Shown: positions 7,901 through 17,214 of the stretch, in pieces | How the letters are laid out: the number at the start of each line of letters is the position of its first letter | Numbering within the stretch: position 1 is the stretch's first letter | Notes under the pieces: model-generated | Databases searched by the model: none | The model's input: only the letters and a program-made list of their open reading frames with translations | Told to the model about the DNA's origin: nothing | Source of the DNA: Opitutaceae bacterium | GTDB lineage: Bacteria > Verrucomicrobiota > Verrucomicrobiia > Opitutales > Opitutaceae | Length of the DNA stretch: 64,000 nucleotides | Assembly (NCBI GenBank): GCA_030693515.1 | Contig: JAUYAK010000057.1 | Location: forward strand, 1-64,000 | Direction of reading: 5' to 3' | Position numbers and translations under genes: made by a program

Positions 7901-9742
7901 ATGTCCACCGCCACACCACAGAAGTTCGAGTTCCAAGCCGAGATCAAGCAGCTCCTGGATATCGTCATCCACTCGCTCTACACGGAAAAGGAAATCTTCG
8001 TGCGCGAGCTGGTCTCCAACGCCTCCGACGCCCTGGAGAAGCTCCGCCACACGCAGCTCACGGAAAAGGAGATTTTCGACGACAAGCTCGATCTCGAGAT
8101 CAACGTCACCACCGACGACAAGGCGAAGACCATCACGATTCAGGACTTCGGCGTCGGCATGTCGCGCGAAGAGCTGGTGAAGAACCTCGGCACCATCGCG
8201 CACTCGGGCTCGAAGCAGTTTCTCAAGGCCCTCGGCGAGGGCGGCGCCAAGAACTCCAGCCTCATCGGCCAGTTTGGCGTCGGGTTCTATTCGGCCTTCA
8301 TGGTCGCGAAGTCGGTAAAGGTTTACTCGCACTCGTGGCGCGCCGGCGAACCCGGCCACGTCTGGTCAAGCGACGGCTCCGGCAGCTACGAAGTCGAGGA
8401 AAGCGACGGCGAACGCCGCGGCGCCAAGATCGTGATCGAGCTGAAGGACGATTGCGCGGAGTTTGCGCAGGACTCGACCATCAAGGACATCCTTGAGCGC
8501 TACAGCGCGTTCGTGTCGTTTCCGATCAATCTCAACGGCAAACGCGTCAACACCGTCCAGGCCCTCTGGCTGCGCTCGAAGAACGAGGTCAAGGACGAGG
8601 AATACACCGAGTTCTACAAATTCCAGGCCCACGCCTACGACGATCCGCGCCTGCGGCTGCACTTCAGCGCCGATGCCCCGCTGTCGATCAACGCCCTGCT
8701 CTTCGTGCCGAAGGATAACACCGAGAAGCTCGGCCTCTCACGCCTCGAACCGTCCGTCTCGCTCTACTGCCGCAAGGTCCTCATCGACGCCAAGCCCAAG
8801 GACCTCCTGCCGGAGTGGCTGCGTTTCCTCAAGGGCGTGGTCGATAGCGAGGACCTGCCGCTCAACATCTCGCGCGAGACGATGCAGGACAAATCCCTCA
8901 TCGAGAAACTGAACAAGGTCATCGCAAAACGCTTCCTGAAGTTCCTCGAGGAGGAGGCGAAGAACCGGCCCGACGCCTACGCGGAGTTCTACAAGGAGTT
9001 TGGCATCTTCCTGAAAGAAGGCGCCGCGCTCGATTATACGCACAAGGACGCGCTGGTGAAACTGCTGCGCTTCGAGTCCTCCCTCACCGAAAAGGGCAAG
9101 ACGACCTCCCTCGCCGACTACGTCTCGCGCCTAGGCACGGAGCAAAAGGAGATTTTCTACCTGATCGGCCCCAATCGCGCCGCGATCGAAAGCGGCCCCT
9201 ATCTGGAAGGCTTCAAGGCCCGCAACCTCGAGGTGCTCTTCTGCTACGAGCCGGTGGACGAATACGTGATGAACAACGTCCGCGAATTCGACGGCAAGAA
9301 GCTCACCGCCGCCGACCACGCCGATGTGAAGCTCGCCGATCTGCCCAAGCCCGAAGGCGCACTCAGCGAAGAGGACACCAAGACCCTCGCCGCCTGGATC
9401 AAGGCCACCCTCGGCGACCGCGTCGCGGAGGTGAAATCCAGCGACCGCCTCGTCGATTCACCCGTGCTTGCGCTTAATGCCGACAAATTTATGTCGCCCC
9501 ACATGCGCCGCATGATGAAGGCCATGAACAAGGAGGGCGCCGACTCGCCGGTGCGCGTAAACCTCGAGATCAACCCGCGCCATGCCGTCATCAAGCGGCT
9601 CTTCGAGACGCACACCGCCCACGCCGAACGCGCGAAACTCGTCGCCGAGCAGCTCCTCGACAACGCCCTCATCAGCGCGGGCTTGTTGGACGACGCCACC
9701 GCCATGGTCGCGCGTTTGAACAAGTTACTCGAAACGATCTAG
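7901..9742 (+). CDS. htpG: Molecular chaperone HtpG (Hsp90)
   Basis: This 613-residue cytosolic ATP-dependent chaperone is close to the normal bacterial length (about 620-630). The N-terminal GHKL ATPase has IFVRELVSNASDALEKLR (metal/ATP Asn), a DFGVGMS block and the GQFGVGFYSAFMVA lid. The middle domain holds the FVPKDN, LPEWLRFLKGVVDSEDLPLNISRE region. The C-terminal dimerisation domain has a helical end but no MEEVD, as expected for bacteria. It appears monocistronic, with its own promoter candidate at 7844-7870, and is followed closely by the VapBC operator. Clear assignment. Confidence 0.98.
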   Translation: MSTATPQKFEFQAEIKQLLDIVIHSLYTEKEIFVRELVSNASDALEKLRHTQLTEKEIFDDKLDLEINVTTDDKAKTITIQDFGVGMSREELVKNLGTIAHSGSKQFLKALGEGGAKNSSLIGQFGVGFYSAFMVAKSVKVYSHSWRAGEPGHVWSSDGSGSYEVEESDGERRGAKIVIELKDDCAEFAQDSTIKDILERYSAFVSFPINLNGKRVNTVQALWLRSKNEVKDEEYTEFYKFQAHAYDDPRLRLHFSADAPLSINALLFVPKDNTEKLGLSRLEPSVSLYCRKVLIDAKPKDLLPEWLRFLKGVVDSEDLPLNISRETMQDKSLIEKLNKVIAKRFLKFLEEEAKNRPDAYAEFYKEFGIFLKEGAALDYTHKDALVKLLRFESSLTEKGKTTSLADYVSRLGTEQKEIFYLIGPNRAAIESGPYLEGFKARNLEVLFCYEPVDEYVMNNVREFDGKKLTAADHADVKLADLPKPEGALSEEDTKTLAAWIKATLGDRVAEVKSSDRLVDSPVLALNADKFMSPHMRRMMKAMNKEGADSPVRVNLEINPRHAVIKRLFETHTAHAERAKLVAEQLLDNALISAGLLDDATAMVARLNKLLETI

Positions 9743-9763
9743 CTGGCTTGTCGATTGTTAGGG

Positions 9764-9818
9764 AAAGTATGGCCACATTACCATACTTTCTTATTGCAGT
9801 ATGGCATTCAGGCCATAC
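9764..9818. promoter_or_regulatory. Two-palindrome operator of the vapBC module
   Basis: Two perfect inverted repeats stand in tandem just before vapB. The first is AAAGTATGG/CCATACTTT (9764-9772 and 9781-9789, 8-base spacer). The second is GTATGGC/GCCATAC (9799-9805 and 9812-9818, 6-base spacer). They share the GTATGG half-site, so there are four half-sites, as expected for cooperative binding of a VapB-VapC complex. The second palindrome ends at or next to the start codon region, favouring the start at 9832. Confidence 0.75.
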
Positions 9819-9831
9819 CATGCCGGTCATC

Positions 9832-10101
9832 ATGAAAATGACCATGCACATCGACGAGGAAGTCTTGGATCGCGTGATGAAAATCACGGGGGCAAAAAGC
9901 AAGACCGCCGCCGTCGAACTCGCCCTCAGCGAAATGGCTCGCCGCCACAAAATGCGCGAACTCTTCAGCGCGGGATTGGGCTTCACGCCGGATGAACTCC
10001 GCAATTCCGTCGATCCTGGCTCCTACCCGGAGAGCGCCGGGGAAAATCTAAAGGTTGCCGAGGAAAGCACGCCGTATGGAGCACGTCGTCCTTCCCGATA
10101 G
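9832..10101 (+). CDS. vapB: VapB-type antitoxin
   Basis: This 89-residue type II antitoxin has an N-terminal strand and ribbon-helix-helix-like segment (MTMHIDEEVLDRVMKITGAKSKTAAVELALSE is read as strand, helix, helix), typical of VapB proteins with the TKTxAVExAL pattern. The Pro/Glu-rich C-terminal tail would wrap the toxin. ATG 9832 gives the usual short N-terminus; ATG 9820 is also in frame but lies against the operator palindrome. The end overlaps vapC by 26 bases, so the two are translationally linked. The operator palindromes at 9764-9818 indicate autorepression. Confidence 0.85.
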   Translation: MKMTMHIDEEVLDRVMKITGAKSKTAAVELALSEMARRHKMRELFSAGLGFTPDELRNSVDPGSYPESAGENLKVAEESTPYGARRPSR

Positions 10102-10480
10102 CAACATCTACATCGGCGCCCTGCGGGCGGGCCAGGATCCGTTTCGGCAATTCTCCGAGAGTGCGGAGGACCGCGAATTCGTGACATGCGGCATGGTGAT
10201 GCTCGAGGTCTGCCGCGGGATTCGCGACCCCCACGTCCTGCGTCGTTTCCGGGAGAGGTTCGCCGTGATGCTCTACCAACCCACGACAAATCAAATCTGG
10301 GAACGGGCCACCCAACTCACCTGGTCCCTTGATCGGCAGGGCATCGTGCTGCCCGCGCAGGATGTCCTGATCGCGACGTGCGCGTTGCACATCAATGCCA
10401 CGGTGTTGACCGCTGACGCGCATTTCCGCCACGTGCCCGGCCTCCGCGTCATCGGTTCTCTAGCGGAGAATACAGAGTAG
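10076..10480 (+). CDS. vapC: VapC-type PIN-domain ribonuclease toxin
   Basis: This 134-residue PIN-domain toxin is a Mg2+-dependent RNase that in other VapC proteins cuts tRNA or rRNA. The acidic site is visible: Asp in VVLPDSNIYIGAL, Glu in MVMLEVCRG, Asp in LPAQDVLIATCAL, and the last Asp in TADAHF. ATG 10076 has a GAGGAAAG ribosome site at the right distance, within the overlap with vapB. It ends convergently with the NTF2-like gene after only 17 bases. Confidence 0.9.
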   Translation: MEHVVLPDSNIYIGALRAGQDPFRQFSESAEDREFVTCGMVMLEVCRGIRDPHVLRRFRERFAVMLYQPTTNQIWERATQLTWSLDRQGIVLPAQDVLIATCALHINATVLTADAHFRHVPGLRVIGSLAENTE

Positions 10481-10497
10481 TTCCCCCGCCGGGCCGG

Positions 10498-10998
10498 CTA
10501 CTTGCCGGCGGCTTGGGGTAATTTCTCGCGCAGGAATTTCTCCACCGCCTCGGCCCCGAGAATGGTAGCGGCGTCATAGACAAACTTCCACGGCCCGTCC
10601 GCCTGCCGCTTCCAGATGATGACGTAGATCCCATAGGGCTTGAACGGGCCCTCCTTCGATGGCCCCGACTCGGCCACGCCCCACGTGTAGCCCAGATCGC
10701 CCGAGGCGGCCACATCGGCGCGCAGCGGTTTCCAATTCATCACATTGCCACGCGAACGGCTCGTTTCGCCCTTCATCCGCGCCTCCTGCGCATCGCGGCC
10801 GAGAGTCAGGCTGTTGGCGATCATGGCATCGTCTGCCATGAAGGCACGCAGACCGGCGCCGAACCCGTGCTCACGGATATGCTGGAAGAACGCCGACTCG
10901 GCACGCACTAGGCTGGCCTTGGGTTCCGCTTGCTCACCGGCCGCGAGCGGAACGAACGCCACCGCAGTGGCGAGAATCATCGCTATTGCATTTTTCAT
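10498..10998 (-). CDS. Exported NTF2-like (DUF4440/SnoaL-type) protein
   Basis: This 166-residue protein has a Sec signal peptide (about 1-20, ending PLAAG) and a single NTF2-like fold. Cone-shaped helices at the front (LVRAESAFFQHIREHGFGAGLRAF) and strands at the back (DLGYTWGVAE, YVIIWKRQADGPWKFVYDAAT) are as in DUF4440 proteins. Such proteins bind small molecules or act as simple enzymes; no active-site claim can be made here. It is a single gene, convergent with vapC. Confidence 0.75.
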   Translation of the reverse strand: MKNAIAMILATAVAFVPLAAGEQAEPKASLVRAESAFFQHIREHGFGAGLRAFMADDAMIANSLTLGRDAQEARMKGETSRSRGNVMNWKPLRADVAASGDLGYTWGVAESGPSKEGPFKPYGIYVIIWKRQADGPWKFVYDAATILGAEAVEKFLREKLPQAAGK

Positions 10999-11039
10999 GG
11001 TTGGAAAATGTCAACGACGCGGGCCGGCGATCGGAGGCT

Positions 11040-11570
11040 TCAATCGCCTTTTTCCGGCGGTTGACCAAAGGGCGGCAACGACTCGTCACCCCGGTCCCGA
11101 CGGACCGGCTTGTCCCGCCATGTGCGCAGGATCACGGCGTAGCCGATCACTCCGCCAATCAAGCCCACGACCACTGCGCCGAGATAGAGCGATATCACAG
11201 TATCGGCACTGAGCAGATGCCGCGCATCCTCGGTCAAAAGGCGCCAGGTGGAGTCGGGCTTGCGGCCGCGGACGAGTTCGCCAGCGAAGTAGCAAATCGG
11301 CAGCTGCACGGGCGCCGTGAAAGGATTGGAGAGAAACTGCAGCGCGATGCACAGCAGCAGATTGCCCCGGGTCATGAGGCACGCGATGATGGCGAGCACG
11401 GACTGCCCCGGGAGAAAAGGCACCATCGTAATCGGGAAACCCACCAGCCAGGCCCGGGCGAGCGAACCACGGGTGGGCAGCCAGAGCGACTTGCTCACCA
11501 CCCCGTCGCCTAGCCAGCGATGCAGTTTCGTTCCGCGCAGCTTGTTGCGCGAAAATTTCTGGCGGTGCAT
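11040..11570 (-). CDS. DUF2062 membrane protein
   Basis: This 176-residue protein has two strong membrane segments (AWLVGFPITMVPFLPGQSV onward, and near the end VISLYLGAVVVGLIGGVIGYAV) around the DUF2062 core GNLLLCIALQFLSNPFTAPVQ. ATG 11570 is chosen because homologues begin with a basic tail (KLRGTKLHRWL) just before the first span. The frame stays open upstream with no recognisable protein. The role is unknown. It lies downstream of the CHASE2 cyclase on the same strand, about 165 bases after it. Confidence 0.75.
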   Translation of the reverse strand: MHRQKFSRNKLRGTKLHRWLGDGVVSKSLWLPTRGSLARAWLVGFPITMVPFLPGQSVLAIIACLMTRGNLLLCIALQFLSNPFTAPVQLPICYFAGELVRGRKPDSTWRLLTEDARHLLSADTVISLYLGAVVVGLIGGVIGYAVILRTWRDKPVRRDRGDESLPPFGQPPEKGD

Positions 11571-11734
11571 CCAACGCAGGACAGAATAGGGAAGGCGCAC
11601 GGGGGAAACTGCGCATTGCGACTGACAGTGCAAGCGGGTCAACACCGACCTGCGCAAATCACGGAAATTAACCGCTTGTGCCAGCCACGGCCATCCGTTG
11701 CGCCTGCGCGCGAGCATACCCGCGCCGCGCCGCC

Positions 11735-13957
11735 TCACTTTTCCGTCATCACATGCGTGCCATCCCACTCGGGGCCCGGCGGCCGGGCCGCCAAGCGCCG
11801 GACAAGTTCGCCATAGATGATTGAAGGATTGGCCGCCACCCCTGGATCGCGGTCAGGCTGGTGCGGCTCGAGCGCCGCGCTCGCCGCAACCCCCGACTCC
11901 GCCGCGCTCCAGTCGCGCGCATAAAACCGGGCCAGCGCCGCCTCGAACAGTCTGATGCACTCGCGTGTGCCGGCGCTCACCTCGTCCTTCAAGCCGACCA
12001 CCTCGTGCACGGCCACGGCATTTTCCCGGCCCACGACCCGCACGCGCCCGAGCGCGCGAAACACCACGCGGTCGCCTCCCCGGGCCTCGCAGGCCCGGCG
12101 CGTGGCTTCGGTGCAAAGCGTGTAAACGCCCCAGGCTTTCGCCCCTGACTCCATACGGGCGGCGAGGTTCACGTTGTCACCCATCATCGTGTAATTGAAC
12201 CGCGTGCGGCTACCCATGTTGCCGATGACGCACGGGCCCGTGTTGAGGCCGATGCGCGCGCGCATCTTCGCCACCACATCCGGCCAGCGATCGCCTTCGG
12301 CGCCCCATTTCTCCCGCAGCGCCGCCAGCCGACGTTGGACGCGCAGGGCTACGACACACGCACGCAAGGCATGGTCTTCCTGCGCAATCGGGGCGCCAAA
12401 CATCGCGACCATGGCGTCACCGATGTATTTATCCAGCGTGCCGCCCTCCTCTGTCACGACGTCGGTGCAGGCCGTCAGATACTCGTTCATCAACTCCACG
12501 AGTTGCGCCGGCGGCATCTGCTCCGAGAAATGCGAGAACCCTTGGATATCGCTGAAGTAGGCGGTGATGATTTTTTCGTGGCCGCCAAGTCGCGGCGGCT
12601 CGCCCGATTTTACCAATTGGCCCACGACCTCAGGTGAAACATACGTGCCGAACATACCTTCGATGGCCTGCCGCTTGCGCTGTTCCTCCAGCACGCGCCG
12701 CCCGATCGCATAGGCTTGCAGCGAACCAAAACCCAGCACCGGTGCCACGAGTGGAATCGCGAGGCTCGCCTGCTGCCAGGCGATGAACGTGATTGCGGAG
12801 AAAATCACCGGCACGCCGACCAAGAAAATCGCATACGAACGCAGCCGGGTGTCCGCGAGCCACCGCAGGCCCGCGATGCACACCACCAACGCCAGCCCCC
12901 AAATCATGAACGGATTCGCCCGGCGCGCATAATCCTCCCCCAGGATGTTGCCGATGATGTTGGCGTGGACAAAGACCAGCGGAGTCTCTGGCGAGAGCGG
13001 CGTCGGACCATTGTCGGAGAGCCCCGGCGCAACCAAGCCGACCAGCACGATCTTGCCGCCGAGATCGGGCACCGGCGCGTTTGGGTTCTTGTGCTCCACG
13101 TATTTTTGATGAAGGCCAATCGCCACCTGCGCATGTCCGGGAGCCTGCCCCCGGGCCAGGTAGTCCCCGATGACATGACGGTAGTTCACCAGGATTCGCC
13201 CCGCCGCATCAATCGGGATTTGCCGTTGCACGGCCTTGCCTTCGATAAAAACGGCCTCGCCCACGCGCACCCGGACATCGGCCACCGTAAGATTCCAGAA
13301 TCGCAGCACACTTTGCAGTGCGAGACTCGGATAGACCTTATCCTTCACGCGCACAAGCAGCGGCACCGTGCGGCGCACGCCATCCGGCCCCGCCGGAGTA
13401 TCGACAAAGGCCGTGAGGGCGACGGAGCGCAGCGGCGCCACCGGCAGCAGGGCATACGGGGCGGAAAAGAGCGTCGAAGCGTCGCCCTCGATACGCGTGA
13501 TCGGCTGGGAAAGATCCGGCGCCAGTTCGTCCACGACCTCCCCGCCCAAGGGTGCATCGTCCGACCCATACGCGGCAAAAATCACGCGGCCCGGCAGCGC
13601 CTGGGCGCCATCGACCAGATGATCGTCGTCCCCCGACGGCTCGGGGAACAGCACATCCCAGCCGACGACCGCAGGTTTTTCTGGCGCCGCCGCGAGGGCC
13701 CGCAGCAGCAGACCATGGTTGCGCCGCGGCCAGTCCTGCCAGCGCCCGAAGCGCTGGAGGCTGTCGTCATCGACGCCGATGACCGCCACACGCGGATCGG
13801 GCGGCGTTTGGTGTGCCGCGCGGAAACGCGTGCGAAAATCCAAGGTCACATCCTCGATGCGCTGCAGCCACTGCGACTGCGCGAGAGCCAGCGCAAGCCC
13901 GAGGCAAATCAGGGCGGGGGTCAGCTGGTGGCGGAGGAACGCCGGGCGCGAAGTCAT
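11735..13957 (-). CDS. CHASE2 sensor adenylate cyclase (class III)
   Basis: This 740-residue inner-membrane receptor makes cyclic nucleotide. An N-terminal membrane segment (about 8-28) leads to a periplasmic CHASE2 domain (about 30-345). Three membrane spans follow (about 352-420), then a cytoplasmic class III cyclase (about 465-640). The metal Asp residues lie in YFSDIQGFSHFSE and DKYIGDAMVAMFGAP; the Lys of DKYIGD and Asp of MMGDNVNLAARMES favour ATP over GTP. A short tail of about 100 residues is unassigned. ATG 13957 gives the expected N-terminus. The ligand is unknown; CHASE2 proteins sense extracytoplasmic signals. Confidence 0.92.
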   Translation of the reverse strand: MTSRPAFLRHQLTPALICLGLALALAQSQWLQRIEDVTLDFRTRFRAAHQTPPDPRVAVIGVDDDSLQRFGRWQDWPRRNHGLLLRALAAAPEKPAVVGWDVLFPEPSGDDDHLVDGAQALPGRVIFAAYGSDDAPLGGEVVDELAPDLSQPITRIEGDASTLFSAPYALLPVAPLRSVALTAFVDTPAGPDGVRRTVPLLVRVKDKVYPSLALQSVLRFWNLTVADVRVRVGEAVFIEGKAVQRQIPIDAAGRILVNYRHVIGDYLARGQAPGHAQVAIGLHQKYVEHKNPNAPVPDLGGKIVLVGLVAPGLSDNGPTPLSPETPLVFVHANIIGNILGEDYARRANPFMIWGLALVVCIAGLRWLADTRLRSYAIFLVGVPVIFSAITFIAWQQASLAIPLVAPVLGFGSLQAYAIGRRVLEEQRKRQAIEGMFGTYVSPEVVGQLVKSGEPPRLGGHEKIITAYFSDIQGFSHFSEQMPPAQLVELMNEYLTACTDVVTEEGGTLDKYIGDAMVAMFGAPIAQEDHALRACVVALRVQRRLAALREKWGAEGDRWPDVVAKMRARIGLNTGPCVIGNMGSRTRFNYTMMGDNVNLAARMESGAKAWGVYTLCTEATRRACEARGGDRVVFRALGRVRVVGRENAVAVHEVVGLKDEVSAGTRECIRLFEAALARFYARDWSAAESGVAASAALEPHQPDRDPGVAANPSIIYGELVRRLAARPPGPEWDGTHVMTEK

Positions 13958-14066
13958 GCGTGACGGCAGCCTGCGCTGGCACCGCCGCAGCACCAAGACG
14001 AAATTCGCAACGGGTTCCGCGGGCCGCCTGCCACGACCGGCACCGCCGTTTCACCCTCCGAGCAAA

Positions 14067-14576
14067 TTAACGCACATCCGCGAAGCGACGGGTGCTGTTG
14101 CGTTCGAATTCCAACGCCAGATTGGTCGCACGCTCAGCGTAATCGTGGGCCACGCGTGGCGCGCGACCGCGCGTGGCGGCGCCGAGGCCACTGTTCCAAG
14201 CGAGAGCGATGTAGTAAGGCGTCGCGGGTCGGCCCGCGTTTTCCAGCCCGCGCTTCAGCCACTCGTAATGCTGCACAGCAATGGCGTCCGACACCGATCG
14301 ATCCAGCGCGTGAGCAAAGGGCACGCGCGTATGCATCTGCCATGTCGTGCGCTTGAATTGATAAGCCCCCAGTTCGCCCTGCGCGCCAGGGCGGGAGAGG
14401 TTGAAGGGATTCTCCAAGTGATGGATGGCTTCCAGCGTGGCCCAGCGACTGGTCGCGTGGGCCGAGGCGACGACGACGAAAAGGGCGAGCCACAGAGCCG
14501 ACAGGCGGCTCCGCGCGAATCCGAGGGGGTTTAGGGATGTGCTCACAGCCTGCCCAACAACGCACGATCCATGCAC
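14067..14576 (-). CDS. Exported lysozyme-like (transglycosylase-type) protein
   Basis: This 169-residue protein has a signal segment (about 24-42, LSALWLALFVVVASAHA) and a short lysozyme-like domain. The likely catalytic Glu is in IHHLENPFNLSRPG, followed by GELGAYQFKRTTWQ and YYIALAWNSG, the order seen in SLT/GH23-like folds. It may cut peptidoglycan; the small size suggests a minimal domain. GTG 14546 is an alternative start nearer the signal peptide. It is upstream of the cyclase on the same strand, with a gap of about 110 bases. Confidence 0.65.
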   Translation of the reverse strand: MHGSCVVGQAVSTSLNPLGFARSRLSALWLALFVVVASAHATSRWATLEAIHHLENPFNLSRPGAQGELGAYQFKRTTWQMHTRVPFAHALDRSVSDAIAVQHYEWLKRGLENAGRPATPYYIALAWNSGLGAATRGRAPRVAHDYAERATNLALEFERNSTRRFADVR

Positions 14577-14831
14577 GGTTGCGCTTAGGCACGCCTATGT
14601 TTTCTCCGGATCGCTGAACTTGGCCGCTACGAACGCTGGAGTCGAAATTTACGCAGCGACGCATTTGCACATTTATTTCATAAACCACCCTACGCGTTCT
14701 CCACCTCCGTCCGCCCGGATGGGTGAAAATCCAAAAAAGTGTCTGGATTCCTTACACTTTGAAAGCCCCTGCCCGGCCGGGAAACCCTGTTGCCGGACGC
14801 CTGTTTCCCTCTTCCCTCGCTGCCCACCACG

Positions 14832-17189
14832 ATGATTCGACTGCACTTGCCGCCCAATTTTGTCGCCGCCACCGCGCGTGACGCAGTCGCCGTGCGGCTT
14901 GAATTCGACGCCACCGCCGCTCCCGTGCCCGCCCAGTTGCCGGTGCTGGCGCTGCTTCAACGCTGGTGCGGCGGGGCGCAGCCCCCTCCGTTTGTGCAGC
15001 TCACGCGCGCGCAGTTGCGGGATCTCGCCGCCGCCGCCGGCGCTCAGCCGATCTTCGTGGAGGAGGGGCGCGCGGGCCCGTGGCGCCATGCCGCACTCGT
15101 CGCCGCCCCGGCGCCGGCCTCCGGCACCGGGCCCGCTCGCGTATCAGGCAGCGCCTCACGGCGACCGTCCGTCCCCGCGCTCACGGTCGATGGCTCCGAG
15201 CACTTTCTCGCCCTCACCCTGCCATCGCGCGAACACCCGCGCTACGCCGACGCCCTCGCAGTGGTGAAGGAAAACGGCTTCATCCTCGAACCTTCCAATC
15301 GCAAGTGGTGGCTCCGTGATCGGCACAAGACCCTGGGTTTTCTTGCCGCCCATGGGGCGCGGCTCCGCGATGAATTCGCGGCGGAGTTCACCGCCAACTT
15401 CGAGCGCAACACCGCGCACCTTTGCCCGGCCGAGATCCTGGCCACGGTCTCACCCGCGGGTGACGAATTCGCGGTCACACTCGCGCTCGACACCGGCCCC
15501 GCCGACGAAGCCGCCGTGCGCACCGCCGTCGCTACCAGCCGCGGCTACATTGAGGCGGCCGGAAAAATCTACCTGCTCGATCGCGCGAAGCTCGACCAGC
15601 TTGCAACCGCCCAACGCAAGCTCGCCGGTGATCCCGCCGCGGGCGTCTCGGCCCGGCGCACCCAGCGCGTCTCCGCCGCGCGCGCCGCCGAAGCGCAGGA
15701 AATCATCGAGGAACTCTCCCCCGGTTTTCAACCGCCGGACACGTGGCGCGCGCGCAGCGCCGCGCTCCGCGATCTTTCCGCCCTCACGCCCGCGCCGATT
15801 CCCGCCGCGTTCGATGCCCAGCTCCGCCCCTACCAGCGTCTCGGCGCCGCGTGGCTCTGGCACCTGCATCGCCACGGGCTCGGCGGGGTGCTGGCCGACG
15901 AGATGGGCCTCGGCAAGACACTCCAGGCCCTCGCGCTGCTCACCGCTGCGCGCACCACGAATCCCTCGCCCTCCCTCGTCGTGTGCCCGGCCTCGCTCCT
16001 CGAAAACTGGCGGCGCGAGGCCGCGCGCTTTGCCCCGCAGCTCCGGGTCTTCGTCCATCACGCGGACCGCCGTCTCGCCACCGTCGCCGATATCGCCGCC
16101 CACGATCTCGTGATCACGAGCTACGGCACGCTCGCGCGCGATCAGCTCCTTTTTGCCGCCATCGAATTCGCGGCCGTCGTCGCCGACGAAGCCCAGCACA
16201 TCAAGAACCGTCGCTCGCAGAACGCCGCCGCGCTCCGCGCCCTGCGCGCCCACGCCCGCTTCCTCCTCACCGGCACCCCGCTCGAAAATTCGCTCGACGA
16301 TCTGCGGTCGCTCTTTGAATTCCTGCTGCCTGGCTACCTGCAAAAAGTCCCCGCCGGCCTGCGCGGCGACGAGCGCGCCTGGTTCGACGAGCGGCTCCGG
16401 GCCCAGACCGCGCCGTATATTCTCCGGCGCACCAAGCGCGCCGTCGCGCCCGAGCTGCCCGCCAAGCTGGAGCACGTGATCTGGTGCGAACTCACCCCCG
16501 CGCAGGCCAAGCTCTACCGCGACACGCAGGAGCGTTCCGAACGCGAGCTCTTCGACCTCGAGGCCGGCGGCGCCAGCGAGTCCCGGCTCCAGTTCGCCGC
16601 GCTCACCCAGCTCCTCCGCCTGCGCCAAATCTGCTGCGACCCGCGGCTCGTCGCGCCCGATTCGCCCGCCGCCATCTCGGCCAAGCTCGACAACTTCAGC
16701 GAACTCCTTGCCGAGGCCATCGACGACGGCCATCGCGTGCTCGTGTTCTCGCAGTTCACCTCACTGCTCGCGCTGCTCCGCACCGAGCTCGACGCGCAGG
16801 CCATCGCCCATTGCTACCTCGACGGCGCGATGCCCACACGCGCCCGCCAAGCTGAGGTCGATCGCTTTCAGGCCTCGGCTGACATCCCGGTTTTCCTGCT
16901 CTCGCTCAAGGCCGGCGGCACCGGCCTCAACCTCACCGGCGCCGACACCGTCGTGCACTTCGATCCGTGGTGGAATCCCGCCGCGGAGGCGCAGGCCACC
17001 GACCGCGCGCACCGCATCGGCCAGAGCCGCACGGTCACCAGCTACAAACTCATCGCCGCCGGCACCGTCGAGGAGAAGGTCCTCGCCCTACAGGACGAGA
17101 AACGCGCCCTGCTCGCCGGCGTGTTCGAGGCCAGCGACGCAACGGCGGCGAAACTTTCGCTCGCCGATCTGAAGGCCCTGCTGCACTAA
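14832..17189 (+). CDS. SNF2-family DNA translocase/helicase
   Basis: This 785-residue protein is a bacterial SNF2 (Rad54/HepA-like) ATPase. An N-terminal region of about 310 residues has no recognised domain. The ATPase follows: Walker A DEMGLGKT (about residue 355), ITSYGTLARD, Walker B as DEAQH (about 452), LLTGTPLEN, and the C-terminal helicase lobe with LVFSQFTSLLALL, LSLKAGGTGLNLT and DRAHRIGQSRTV. It probably remodels protein-DNA complexes. ATG 14832 is the first reasonable start. The sugar-acid operon follows after 25 bases; there is no clear functional link. Confidence 0.93.
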   Translation: MIRLHLPPNFVAATARDAVAVRLEFDATAAPVPAQLPVLALLQRWCGGAQPPPFVQLTRAQLRDLAAAAGAQPIFVEEGRAGPWRHAALVAAPAPASGTGPARVSGSASRRPSVPALTVDGSEHFLALTLPSREHPRYADALAVVKENGFILEPSNRKWWLRDRHKTLGFLAAHGARLRDEFAAEFTANFERNTAHLCPAEILATVSPAGDEFAVTLALDTGPADEAAVRTAVATSRGYIEAAGKIYLLDRAKLDQLATAQRKLAGDPAAGVSARRTQRVSAARAAEAQEIIEELSPGFQPPDTWRARSAALRDLSALTPAPIPAAFDAQLRPYQRLGAAWLWHLHRHGLGGVLADEMGLGKTLQALALLTAARTTNPSPSLVVCPASLLENWRREAARFAPQLRVFVHHADRRLATVADIAAHDLVITSYGTLARDQLLFAAIEFAAVVADEAQHIKNRRSQNAAALRALRAHARFLLTGTPLENSLDDLRSLFEFLLPGYLQKVPAGLRGDERAWFDERLRAQTAPYILRRTKRAVAPELPAKLEHVIWCELTPAQAKLYRDTQERSERELFDLEAGGASESRLQFAALTQLLRLRQICCDPRLVAPDSPAAISAKLDNFSELLAEAIDDGHRVLVFSQFTSLLALLRTELDAQAIAHCYLDGAMPTRARQAEVDRFQASADIPVFLLSLKAGGTGLNLTGADTVVHFDPWWNPAAEAQATDRAHRIGQSRTVTSYKLIAAGTVEEKVLALQDEKRALLAGVFEASDATAAKLSLADLKALLH

Positions 17190-17214
17190 ACGAGTCCCCC
17201 CTCTTTCTCCGTCC

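Noticed and set aside
11735-11738. Operon of the cyclase with the DUF2062 gene
   Set aside because: About 165 bases separate them and no functional link is evident, so co-transcription is not claimed.
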